From CBDUBS01 sp965365445 (GTDB lineage Bacteria; Bacteroidota; Rhodothermia; Rhodothermales; DASSAV01), in NCBI GenBank assembly GCA_965365445.1, contig CBDUBS010000023.1, forward strand, positions 1-29,424: 29,424 nucleotides of DNA. The letters are read 5' to 3'. Below are positions 15,090 to 23,122 of the stretch, piece after piece; the first letter of the stretch is position 1, and every line of letters starts with the position of its first letter. Under the pieces are notes generated by a model. That model ran no database searches. It saw only the letters and a program-made list of their open reading frames with translations, and had not been told where the DNA came from. The position numbers were made by a program, and so were the translations under genes.

Positions 15090-16880
15090 ATGTCTGATCC
15101 CTCGATCAACCGTCCTGCGAGTGCTCCCGTCCCCGTAACCCTGCCGGGCGGGCTCCGGCCAGGTAAACCGGCCTCGCCGCCGGGAAAAGTTGCTCCGGAG
15201 CGTTCCGGAGTGGAAGTCATCAAGACCGAAAGCAATGGGCTGCGCGGCCGGCTGGCCGAAGAACTGGCTACGGACTCGGACCATTTCCAGGAACGGGAAA
15301 AGCAGCTCATCAAATTCCACGGCATTTACCAGCAGGATGACCGGGACAACAGAAAGGGAGGAAAAGCCTATTCTTTTCTCATTCGGTCCCGTATACCGGG
15401 CGGGCGGCTTACGGCGGAGCAGTACCTCGTTCATGAAGACCTCGCCGATCGGTTCGGGAACGGCACCCTGCGCATCACGACCCGCCAGGATTTTCAACTG
15501 CACGGCATTCTGAAGGGAAACCTGAAGGAAACCATTCGGACCGTGAACGAGGCGCTCATTACAACTCTCGGGGCCTGCGGCGACGTAGTGCGTAACGTCA
15601 TGTACTCGCCCGCGCCGGTCGCAAAGCCTTACGAGCGCGAAATCGAACGAATCGCCCTTCGTATATCGGATCAATTGCTGCCCCGGACGCGGGCCTATCA
15701 CGAAATCTGGATCGACGGGGAGCCGGTGGTCAACGGGAAAGAGCACGTCGAACCCGTAGACCCCCTTTACCGGGATGCTTACCTGCCGAGGAAGTTCAAA
15801 ATCGGCGTCGCCTATCCCGGCGACAACAGCATCGACGTGTATACCCAGGATGTCGGTCTGATCGCGCTCGTCGAAGGGGACCGCCTGATCGGGTTCAACG
15901 TACTCGTCGGCGGCGGCCTCGGCATGACGCATAAAAAACCCGAAACGTTTCCGCGACTGGCCGATCCGGTAGGCTTCGTGACGCCCGAAGAGGTAGAGCG
16001 CGTGGTCGAGGAAATCGTGCTCATCCAGCGCGACCACGGAGATCGGGTCAACCGAAAAAATGCCCGGCTTAAGTACCTCGTTCACCGATGGGGAATCGAT
16101 CGATTCAGGCGCGAGCTGGAAAGCCGACTGGGCTACGCATTGAAACCCGTCGCGCCGACGCCGCCCCTGGAACTCGAACTCTACCTCGGGTGGCATACGT
16201 ACGGAGACGACCGCTGGTACCTGGGGCTCTCGGTCGAAAACGGCCGGATTCAGGATGCCGGGGAGCGTCGTCTCAAGGCCGGGCTGAATGCGGTGATCCG
16301 CCGGTTTCGTCCCGGAATCGGGCTTACCCCCAGCCAGGATATCATACTGACCGGCTTCAGAAAGGCGGACCAGGAAGCGGTTGAAGATATTTTGCGCGCG
16401 TACGGGGTGGCCCTCGAAAGCGAGCTGTCCAGTGCGCGGAAATACGCCATGGCGTGCCCGGCGCTGCCTACGTGCCCGCTGGCTATTGCCGAGGCGGAGC
16501 GCGTCCTTCCGGGGGTCATCGACGATCTGGAGCGCGAGTTGTCCGCACTGGGCCTGGACGGAGAGAAGTTATCGGTCCGCATGACAGGCTGCCCGAACGG
16601 ATGCGCCCGTCCCTATGTGGCCGACATCGGAATCGTAGGCCGCTCGCTGGATCAGTACACGCTTTTCCTCGGCGGCCGGCTCGACGGGACGCGGCTGAAC
16701 CGGGTTTACCGGGATCTGGTGCCGTTGCGCGATCTCGTCCCTACCCTCCGGCCGATTCTGAATCTTTTCAAGCAGCACCGGGAAGCCGGAGAAAGCTTCG
16801 GTGACTTCTGCACCCGTTTCGGCTTCGAGCGGCTACTCTCCTTAACCCAGGAATACCCCGATCATGCACAGGCCATCTGA
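15090..16880 (+). CDS. cysI: Assimilatory sulfite reductase hemoprotein (CysI/Sir)
   Basis: 596 residues from ATG 15090; an in-frame ATG at 15033 would add 19 residues without a domain. Two nitrite/sulfite reductase half-domains are present. The siroheme-4Fe4S ligands are Cys456 and Cys462 (ACPALPTCP) and Cys501 and Cys505 (TGCPNGCARP), all intact. The TTRQDFQLHG motif near residue 135 binds substrate/siroheme. The enzyme reduces sulfite to sulfide with six electrons. A long Pro-rich N-terminal tail (about 45 residues) precedes the first domain. No CysJ flavoprotein gene is next to it, so electrons may come from ferredoxin or from a CysJ elsewhere; the sequence is closest in feel to the CysI subfamily. 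It is the first gene behind the SAM riboswitch and is followed by siroheme synthesis genes. Confidence 0.92.
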   Translation: MSDPSINRPASAPVPVTLPGGLRPGKPASPPGKVAPERSGVEVIKTESNGLRGRLAEELATDSDHFQEREKQLIKFHGIYQQDDRDNRKGGKAYSFLIRSRIPGGRLTAEQYLVHEDLADRFGNGTLRITTRQDFQLHGILKGNLKETIRTVNEALITTLGACGDVVRNVMYSPAPVAKPYEREIERIALRISDQLLPRTRAYHEIWIDGEPVVNGKEHVEPVDPLYRDAYLPRKFKIGVAYPGDNSIDVYTQDVGLIALVEGDRLIGFNVLVGGGLGMTHKKPETFPRLADPVGFVTPEEVERVVEEIVLIQRDHGDRVNRKNARLKYLVHRWGIDRFRRELESRLGYALKPVAPTPPLELELYLGWHTYGDDRWYLGLSVENGRIQDAGERRLKAGLNAVIRRFRPGIGLTPSQDIILTGFRKADQEAVEDILRAYGVALESELSSARKYAMACPALPTCPLAIAEAERVLPGVIDDLERELSALGLDGEKLSVRMTGCPNGCARPYVADIGIVGRSLDQYTLFLGGRLDGTRLNRVYRDLVPLRDLVPTLRPILNLFKQHREAGESFGDFCTRFGFERLLSLTQEYPDHAQAI

Positions 16881-17688
16881 AACAGGAATCGTTTACCTCG
16901 TGGGAGCTGGTCCCGGAGCGCCCGATCTCATCACCGTGCGCGGACTGCGGCTGCTGCGTCAGGCTCACGTAGTGGTGTACGACCGGTTGGTCCACCCGGA
17001 CCTTCTCGATGATATTCATCCCGCCGCCGAGCGAATATTCGTCGGTAAAGCGAAAGGGCGGCACACGTGCCCGCAGGATACCATCAATGCCATACTAGTA
17101 GAAAAGGCGCGCAAAGGCCGCACCGTCGTGCGGCTCAAGGGCGGCGATCCGTTCGTGTTCGGGCGCGGGGGAGAGGAGTGCCTCGCGCTGGCATTGGAGG
17201 GCATCCGGTTCGAGGTGGTGCCGGGGATCAGCAGCTCGATTGCGGCGCCGGCCTTTGCCGGCATTCCCGTAACCCACCGCGGTCTGTCGAACGCCTTTAC
17301 GGTAGTTACCGGCCACTCGTGCGACGATTCGGATTCCGACTGGCAATCGCTGGCCGGCGTCGGAACGCTAGTCATCCTTATGGGGCTAGGGCGGCTTTCC
17401 GACATCGCCGGGCGCCTCGTAGCAGGCGGCAGAGCGCCCACCACCCCCGTCGCCGTCGTCGGCAGCGGAAGCACTCCGGAACAACGTGTAGTGACCGGCA
17501 CCCTCGCCGACATCGCGTTGAAAGCGGCGGCGGTGGAGTCTCCCGCCACCATCGTCGTCGGTGAAGTCGTGAGGCTGTCGCACCTGATCGGCTGGTTTAC
17601 CCCGGAAGGTCGCTCGCAAGGCCATCCCGACGCCTCAGCCGTACGCCAGAAGCAGCCGGGCGTCCCCTTCCTTCCCGTTCACGCTTAA
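16864..17688 (+). CDS. cobA: Uroporphyrinogen-III C-methyltransferase (SUMT)
   Basis: 274 residues. Motifs of the tetrapyrrole methylase fold are all present: YLVGAGPGAPDLIT at the start, VVYDRLV, RLKGGDPFVFGRGGEE near the middle and VVPGISS, with VTGH and VVGEVV further on. It uses two SAM to methylate uroporphyrinogen III to precorrin-2, the first step toward siroheme, the cofactor of the cysI product upstream. The start overlaps the cysI stop by 17 bases. Only the CobA/CysG-C part is here; the dehydrogenase/chelatase half is encoded separately two genes on. The tail after residue 245 is low in structure and probably linker. Confidence 0.95.
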   Translation: MHRPSETGIVYLVGAGPGAPDLITVRGLRLLRQAHVVVYDRLVHPDLLDDIHPAAERIFVGKAKGRHTCPQDTINAILVEKARKGRTVVRLKGGDPFVFGRGGEECLALALEGIRFEVVPGISSSIAAPAFAGIPVTHRGLSNAFTVVTGHSCDDSDSDWQSLAGVGTLVILMGLGRLSDIAGRLVAGGRAPTTPVAVVGSGSTPEQRVVTGTLADIALKAAAVESPATIVVGEVVRLSHLIGWFTPEGRSQGHPDASAVRQKQPGVPFLPVHA

Positions 17689-17700
17689 CCTTTACCCCGG

Positions 17701-18417
17701 ATGGAAAACCGTACATGGACTCTGGAGCAGCTAGAACCGGCAAACGAGCAACTCGAACGGGCTTCACCACGGGAAATCCTCGCATGGAGTCTGGATACGT
17801 TTGCCCCGGATATAGCGCTGGCTACGTCGTTCGGGCCGTCGGACATCCTGCTTGCGCACATCCTGTCGCAGCTTGATCCGGAGGTGTTCGTGTTCTATCT
17901 GGATACGGGCCTGTTTTTCCCGGAAACCCACGCCCTCCGGGAGCGGCTTGAAGAAAAGCTCGGCGTCGGCGCCGCCCGCATCCTTCCCGACCTGGACCTG
18001 GGTGAGCAGGAGCGCCGCTACGGAGCCGCGCTCTGGACGAGCGCGCCGGACCGCTGTTGCCACTTCCGGAAAGTCGTGCCGCTGCGCCGCGTGCTCTCGA
18101 CACGGAAGGCCTGGATAACCGGCTTGCGGCGCGACCAGTCGCCTACGCGGGCCGGCGCCCGGATCGTCGAATGGGATGCGGGCAATGGCCTCGTCAAGAT
18201 TAACCCGCTGGCCCACTGGACCCACGAGGACGTGTGGAGCTATCTCCGCCTGCACGAGCTGCCCTACAACGAACTGCATGACCGCAACTATCCCAGTATC
18301 GGGTGTATGCCCTGTACGCAGCCGGTACCCGACGGCGCGGATAGCCGCTCCGGCAGGTGGGCGGGAAGCCGCAAAACGGAGTGCGGTATCCACCTGAGCC
18401 ACCCGGAATCCTCCTGA
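17701..18417 (+). CDS. cysH: Assimilatory APS/PAPS reductase, iron-sulfur (APS-preferring) type
   Basis: 238 residues. It has the PP-loop nucleotide fold (ATSFGPSD at 41-48, LDTGLFFPET) and the active-site cysteine in KTECGIH (Cys228). It also has the extra pairs Cys119-Cys120 and Cys202/Cys205 (GCMPC) that bind a 4Fe-4S cluster in enzymes using adenosine 5'-phosphosulfate directly; PAPS-type CysH of enterics lacks them. It converts APS to sulfite with thioredoxin or glutaredoxin as reductant. This agrees with the downstream CysN, whose APS kinase part is degenerate. It starts 12 bases after the SUMT stop, in a tight operon. Confidence 0.93.
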   Translation: MENRTWTLEQLEPANEQLERASPREILAWSLDTFAPDIALATSFGPSDILLAHILSQLDPEVFVFYLDTGLFFPETHALRERLEEKLGVGAARILPDLDLGEQERRYGAALWTSAPDRCCHFRKVVPLRRVLSTRKAWITGLRRDQSPTRAGARIVEWDAGNGLVKINPLAHWTHEDVWSYLRLHELPYNELHDRNYPSIGCMPCTQPVPDGADSRSGRWAGSRKTECGIHLSHPESS

Positions 18418-18454
18418 ACCGGACCCCTGCGAACAGCCGGGGACAATAACTACC

Positions 18455-19159
18455 ATGAACGTATATCCAATTTTTCTGAACGATCTCTCGGGGCGCCGGT
18501 GCGTCGTCATAGGGTGCGGGCACGAAGTGGACCAGAAGGTCGAAGCCCTGCTCGCGTGCGATGCCTGCGTCATCCTCATCGGTACGGCTCTTACGGATCG
18601 CCTCCGGGCGCTCCTGACGGAAGGCCGAATCGGGTGGCACGACCGGGAATACCGCAGCGGCGACCTCAAAGGGGCCTTTCTCGCCATCGTGACGGTAATC
18701 GATCCGGTAGCCACACGCCCCATCTGGGAGGAAGCCGAACGGGAGCGGGTGCTGCTCAACGCCATGGACGATGTGGCCCATTGCACATTCGTTGCCGGTT
18801 CGGTGGTGCGCAGAGGTCCGGTCGTCATCTCCATATCCTCCAGTGGAGCCGCGCCTGCCCTGTCGGTTCGGATCAGGCAGCATCTGGAGCGCACCCTCGG
18901 CGCCGGATATGGCCTCATGGCCGGCCTGCTGGGTTCGCTCCGCCCGGCCATGCGCCGGCGGTATCCTGATTTCGAGGAGCGCCGCCGCCTCTGGTACGAA
19001 CTCGTGGATTCCGACCTGCGGGATCTGCTTGAACGGGGCCGGACCGATGAAGCGCTCACCCTTTTGAGCCGCATCGTAACCCCCGAAGTCGCCGGCCAGG
19101 CGGATTTCGGTGTCCCTTCTAACCCGCATCAGCCGAAACCCGCGATACAATGGAACTAG
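18455..19159 (+). CDS. Precorrin-2 dehydrogenase / sirohydrochlorin ferrochelatase (CysG N-terminal / Met8 type)
   Basis: 234 residues. The N-terminal NAD-binding fold starts MNVYPIFLNDL with VVIGCGHEVDQK in place of the usual GGGxVAxxK, so the nucleotide loop is somewhat altered. NAMDD, near residue 106-110, holds the catalytic aspartate seen in Met8p and CysG, followed by FVAGSVVRRGPVVISISSSG and a dimerisation helix region. The protein oxidises precorrin-2 to sirohydrochlorin and inserts iron to give siroheme for CysI. Together with the SUMT gene it forms a split CysG. The last ten bases overlap the start of cysD. Length (Met8-like, about 200-270) is normal. Confidence 0.9.
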   Translation: MNVYPIFLNDLSGRRCVVIGCGHEVDQKVEALLACDACVILIGTALTDRLRALLTEGRIGWHDREYRSGDLKGAFLAIVTVIDPVATRPIWEEAERERVLLNAMDDVAHCTFVAGSVVRRGPVVISISSSGAAPALSVRIRQHLERTLGAGYGLMAGLLGSLRPAMRRRYPDFEERRRLWYELVDSDLRDLLERGRTDEALTLLSRIVTPEVAGQADFGVPSNPHQPKPAIQWN

Positions 19160-20061
19160 CCCGAACGGTCAATCTCCATCTCGATCAACTCGAGTCGGAA
19201 GCGATCTACGTCATCCGGGAGGTCGCCGCACAGTTCGAGCGTCCGGTACTGCTTTTTTCAGGCGGCAAGGATTCCATTGTGCTGGTTCGGCTGGCTCAGA
19301 GAGCTTTTTACCCGGCAGCTGTCCCGTTTCCGCTGCTTCATATCGATACGGGCCACAACTTTCCCGAAACCCTCCACTTTCGCGACCGACTCGTCGAGCG
19401 CACCCGGACGCGGCTCCTCGTCCGGTACGTTCAGGATTCCATCGACCGGGGCCGGGTCCTCGAAGAACCAGGCCCGAACGCCAGCCGGAACGCGCTGCAA
19501 ACGACGACCCTTCTGGACGCCATTACCGAGCTGCAATGCGATGCGGCTCTGGGAGGGGCGCGGCGCGACGAAGAAAAAGCCCGGGCCAAGGAACGTTTCT
19601 TCTCGCACCGTAACCAGTTTGGCCAGTGGGACCCCCGGAACCAGCGTCCCGAAATATGGACCCTCTTCAACGGGCGCAAACACCCCGGCGAGCACTTCCG
19701 CGTGTTTCCGCTGAGCAACTGGACCGAAATGGATATTTGGCAATATATCGCTCGGGAGCGGCTCGACCTTCCCGACCTCTACTTCTCTCATCAACGGGAA
19801 GTCGTGCGGCGCGAAGGTACGCTCCTGGCTCGCTCGCCCTACATCCACCTCCTCGCGGGAGAGCGGTACGAAACGAAAACGGTTCGCTTCAGAACGGTAG
19901 GCGATATGACCTGCACCGGCGCCGTCGAGTCGCCGGCTTCGACCGTTGAGGACATAATCCGCGAGGTGGCCGCCGCTCGCGTCACCGAACGGGGCGGCCG
20001 GGCGGACGATCGCAGGTCGGAAGCGGCCATGGAGGACCGTAAACGCCTGGGCTATTTCTGA
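19150..20061 (+). CDS. cysD: Sulfate adenylyltransferase subunit 2
   Basis: 303 residues, the normal length. The ATP pyrophosphatase PP-loop SGGKDS is at 37-42, with HIDTGHNFPET, ALGGARRDEEKARAKER and the NWTEMDIWQYI motif, and the family's C-terminal DRKRLGYF. With CysN it makes APS and diphosphate from ATP and sulfate, driven by GTP hydrolysis. It overlaps the preceding siroheme gene by ten bases and is followed 33 bases later by cysN. Confidence 0.97.
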   Translation: MELARTVNLHLDQLESEAIYVIREVAAQFERPVLLFSGGKDSIVLVRLAQRAFYPAAVPFPLLHIDTGHNFPETLHFRDRLVERTRTRLLVRYVQDSIDRGRVLEEPGPNASRNALQTTTLLDAITELQCDAALGGARRDEEKARAKERFFSHRNQFGQWDPRNQRPEIWTLFNGRKHPGEHFRVFPLSNWTEMDIWQYIARERLDLPDLYFSHQREVVRREGTLLARSPYIHLLAGERYETKTVRFRTVGDMTCTGAVESPASTVEDIIREVAAARVTERGGRADDRRSEAAMEDRKRLGYF

Positions 20062-20093
20062 AACACGCGCCACTACTATACCTGATTATCTCT

Positions 20094-21818
20094 ATGGAAA
20101 TACAACTACCCGCCACGCAGGGCTACGATGACCTCTATGCCGGAATGGACCTGCTCCGGTTTACCACGGCCGGAAGCGTGGACGACGGCAAGAGCACACT
20201 CATCGGGCGGCTTCTCTACGACACCCGTTCGACCTTCGAGGATCAGCTGGACGAACTGCGCGAAGCCGGGCTCCGCCGGGGCGACGACGGCCTCAACCTC
20301 GCGTTGCTAACCGACGGCCTGCGGGCCGAGCGGGAGCAGGGCATCACGATCGATGTGGCCTACCGCTACTTCGCTACCCCCCGGCGCAAATTCATCATTG
20401 CCGACACCCCGGGTCACCTCCAGTATACCCGAAACATGGTGACGGGCGCGTCGTCGGCCGACCTGGCGGTCGTTCTCATCGATGCGCGGCATGGAGTGGT
20501 CAGCCAGTCGCGCCGGCACGGGTTCATCGCTTCCCTGTTGCGCATTCAACATGTCGTGGTGGCCGTAAATAAAATGGATGCGGTCGGGTACGATAGGGAT
20601 ACCTTCGACCGCATCGCGGAGGAATTTAGACGATTCGCTGCCGGGATAAACATCGATAACCCCGTTTGCATTCCCCTTTCCGCGCTTCATGGGGACAATG
20701 TCGCCGTTCGCAGCGAAAACATGCCCTGGTACGAAGGCCCTACGCTGCTGGAGCATCTGGAAACCGTGCCGACCCGCATGCACTGGGACGATTTTGCTTT
20801 CCGGTTTCCGGTGCAGTACGTCGTGCGGCCTCATCAGAATTTCAGGGGTTTTGCCGGGCGCGTCGAAACGGGCCGCATTCGTCCCGGGAGTAGCGTGAAG
20901 GTACTTCCTTCAGGCCACCGGACGCGGGTGGAATCGATCGTTACGTTCGACGGCCCCCGGACAGAAGCCCTGGCTTCACAGAGTATCATAATCACGCTGG
21001 CAGACGAAATCGACGTCAGCCGCGGCGACCTTATCGTGGAGGAGGACGCGCTGCCTGAAATCGCTACCTCGTTCCAGGCGATGGTATGCTGGATGAGCGC
21101 TCACCCCCTCCGGACGGAAAAGGATTATTTCCTGCGGCATGGGGCTTCGACGCTCCGTGCCCGCATCCGGCGGGTCGTATACCGGACGGATGTGGATACC
21201 CTGCGGCAAGAGCCCGCCACCGACTTCGGGCTGAACGACATCGGCCTGGTGGATATCGAAACGGCGCAACCCCTTTGCTTCGATGCCTTCAGCCGCAGCC
21301 GCCGCACCGGAAGTTTCATACTGATCGATCCGCACACCAACGATACCGTAGCCGCCGGTATGATTGCCGGGTCTGCCGTGCGCCCGGCTGAAGCCGCCGA
21401 GCCGCTCGGGCGCCGCCCGTATCGAGAGGGCGAGGCAGCGCTCGGCCTGGTAACTCGCCGGCTGCGCGAGCAACGAAACGGACACCGGGCCCTCGTTGCC
21501 CGGCTACTCGGCGAGCATACCCCGGCTCTGGCGCGGCAAATCGAAGCGCGGCTGTTCGAGTCCGACATGCAGGTAACCGTCCTCGATGACGGTATTTCCT
21601 TTCATCGCGTCTCCGCCCTGGATGAAGCAATCCATACCGGCCGGGATGCGCTCGTCCGTGGGCTGTTTGAGGCCGGGCTTATCGTCATCCTGCCCGGCGG
21701 ACCTCCTCCGGGAATGGCCGACGCCGAAGGGTACGTCGAAATAGACCTCGACGCGCCCGTGGCCGATCCGATCGGTAACGCCGTGGACACGATAATCCGT
21801 ACAACCCGACTTCTGTGA
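20094..21818 (+). CDS. cysN: Sulfate adenylyltransferase subunit 1 (CysN) with a degenerate APS-kinase (CysC) tail
   Basis: 574 residues. Residues about 18-430 are CysN, an elongation-factor-like GTPase: P-loop GSVDDGKS at 27-34, DTPGH at 104-108, NKMD at 159-162, then two beta-barrel domains. It powers APS synthesis by CysD. Residues about 445-574 resemble the APS kinase half of CysNC/NodQ fusions: EARLFESDMQVTVLDDG lines up with the stretch after the kinase P-loop, and LFEAGLIVILPGG and YVEIDLDAPV with later strands. But the P-loop place (about 470-478) reads RLLGEHTPA, without the GxxGxGKS pattern, and the domain is about 50 residues short. It should not phosphorylate APS. The CysN GTPase motifs themselves are intact. 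The stop overlaps the permease start. Confidence 0.93.
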   Translation: MEIQLPATQGYDDLYAGMDLLRFTTAGSVDDGKSTLIGRLLYDTRSTFEDQLDELREAGLRRGDDGLNLALLTDGLRAEREQGITIDVAYRYFATPRRKFIIADTPGHLQYTRNMVTGASSADLAVVLIDARHGVVSQSRRHGFIASLLRIQHVVVAVNKMDAVGYDRDTFDRIAEEFRRFAAGINIDNPVCIPLSALHGDNVAVRSENMPWYEGPTLLEHLETVPTRMHWDDFAFRFPVQYVVRPHQNFRGFAGRVETGRIRPGSSVKVLPSGHRTRVESIVTFDGPRTEALASQSIIITLADEIDVSRGDLIVEEDALPEIATSFQAMVCWMSAHPLRTEKDYFLRHGASTLRARIRRVVYRTDVDTLRQEPATDFGLNDIGLVDIETAQPLCFDAFSRSRRTGSFILIDPHTNDTVAAGMIAGSAVRPAEAAEPLGRRPYREGEAALGLVTRRLREQRNGHRALVARLLGEHTPALARQIEARLFESDMQVTVLDDGISFHRVSALDEAIHTGRDALVRGLFEAGLIVILPGGPPPGMADAEGYVEIDLDAPVADPIGNAVDTIIRTTRLL

Positions 21819-23113
21819 ATCCCATGGGCGACACGTTCGATGTGATCGCGTCGCTCCCCGGCGAGGCATGGTACACCCTCGGGGTGGTGGTTCTCATGCT
21901 GGTTGTGCAGGTGCGGAACTGGCTGAAGCCCGTTGTGGCGCTGCCGGCCTCGCTGCTGCTGTTGACAGTGTCGGGTGTGCTGGAGCCTGAAAAAGCCTTC
22001 TCCGGTTTTTCCAACAGCGCCGTTCTGACCATCGGAGCGCTGTACGTCGTCGTGGCCGGCGTACAGCACACGCAGGCTCTCAGCTTCATCGATAGAGCGC
22101 TTTTCTCTCCTTCCCGCCGGATGGACGTCGTGCTGGTCCGTCTTTCGGGCACGTCCGCGGTTCTATCGACGTTCATGAATAACACGCCGCTGGTAGCCAT
22201 GCTCATTCCCCGGGTCCAGGGGTGGGCCCACGAGCGCGGCATTCCCGTATCCAAGCTGCTGATCCCGGTATCGTTCGCTGCCGTTCTCGGCGGCACGATC
22301 ACCCTGATCGGTACGTCAACCAACCTGCTCGTGGCGGGATGGATGGAAAGCTCCGGCCTTCAGCCGATTACGTCACTCGGCCTGGCCCTGGTTGGCATAC
22401 CGGCCGCCGTTGTGGGCGTCGTATACCTGGCTACCATAGGCTATCGGCTATTGCCCGATCGCAGTCACCTGCCTGCCGTTATCGAGCCCTTTCCGAAGGT
22501 TCCGTCAGCCCTGCACGACGGCAACGTCCGAAAAGCTCCTGTAGCCCTGTGCATCCTGGGTGCGATGCTGCTGGTCAGTACGTTCGGCCTGTGCCCGATC
22601 GAATCGGCCGCTCTCACGGCGGCGCTGGCTATGGTCGTAACGGGCTGCGTGCGGGAGGGCGACATCATGAAATCGGTAGACCTCGCCATTCTGATCGTGC
22701 TGGCCGCCGCCCTGGGGATCGGCCGGGCCGTCGAAGAGACCGGACTCGCCCTGGCGGGAGCCCGTCTCTTGATCGACATTACGGCAGGGATGGGGCCGAT
22801 TGCCGTGCTGGGCGCCGTGTATCTGGCGACGAACATCCTGACCGAAATGATAACGAATAATGCGGCCGCGCTGCTGATGCTTCCAACGGGTATCGCTACG
22901 GCGGCGGAGATCGGCGTTCCGCCGGAAGCGTTCGCCATATCCGTCGCAATTGCCGCGTCGGCCGGCTTCGTAACGCCTATCGGCTACCAGACGCACCTCA
23001 TGGTGATCACCCCGGGCGGGTACCGTTTTTCCGACTTCGCCAGGGTGGGGCTATTTCTTAACCTTATCGTCATGGCTACCACGGTGACCATGGTCAGGCT
23101 GCTCTGGATGTAG
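21815..23113 (+). CDS. SLC13-type anion permease, probable sulfate transporter
   Basis: 432 residues if GTG 21815 is used (GTGA overlap with the cysN stop); ATG 21824 is the alternative. About eleven membrane helices. The two inverted repeats each hold the family's substrate hairpin: NNTPLVAMLIP followed by GTSTNLLV in the first half, and TNNAAALLMLP followed by PIGYQTHLM in the second. SLC13/DASS proteins import di-anions such as sulfate or dicarboxylates with sodium. Sulfate is most likely since this is the last gene of the sulfate assimilation operon. The cytosolic TrkA-C (RCK-C) domains found in the middle of many bacterial sulfate permeases of this group are absent; the linker around 205-230 is short. 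Confidence 0.85.
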   Translation: MNPMGDTFDVIASLPGEAWYTLGVVVLMLVVQVRNWLKPVVALPASLLLLTVSGVLEPEKAFSGFSNSAVLTIGALYVVVAGVQHTQALSFIDRALFSPSRRMDVVLVRLSGTSAVLSTFMNNTPLVAMLIPRVQGWAHERGIPVSKLLIPVSFAAVLGGTITLIGTSTNLLVAGWMESSGLQPITSLGLALVGIPAAVVGVVYLATIGYRLLPDRSHLPAVIEPFPKVPSALHDGNVRKAPVALCILGAMLLVSTFGLCPIESAALTAALAMVVTGCVREGDIMKSVDLAILIVLAAALGIGRAVEETGLALAGARLLIDITAGMGPIAVLGAVYLATNILTEMITNNAAALLMLPTGIATAAEIGVPPEAFAISVAIAASAGFVTPIGYQTHLMVITPGGYRFSDFARVGLFLNLIVMATTVTMVRLLWM

Positions 23114-23122
23114 GCCCATCGG

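Noticed and set aside
15000..16196. Long minus-strand open frame opposite cysI
   Set aside because: No recognisable motif, and cysI on the plus strand has all siroheme and iron-sulfur ligands.
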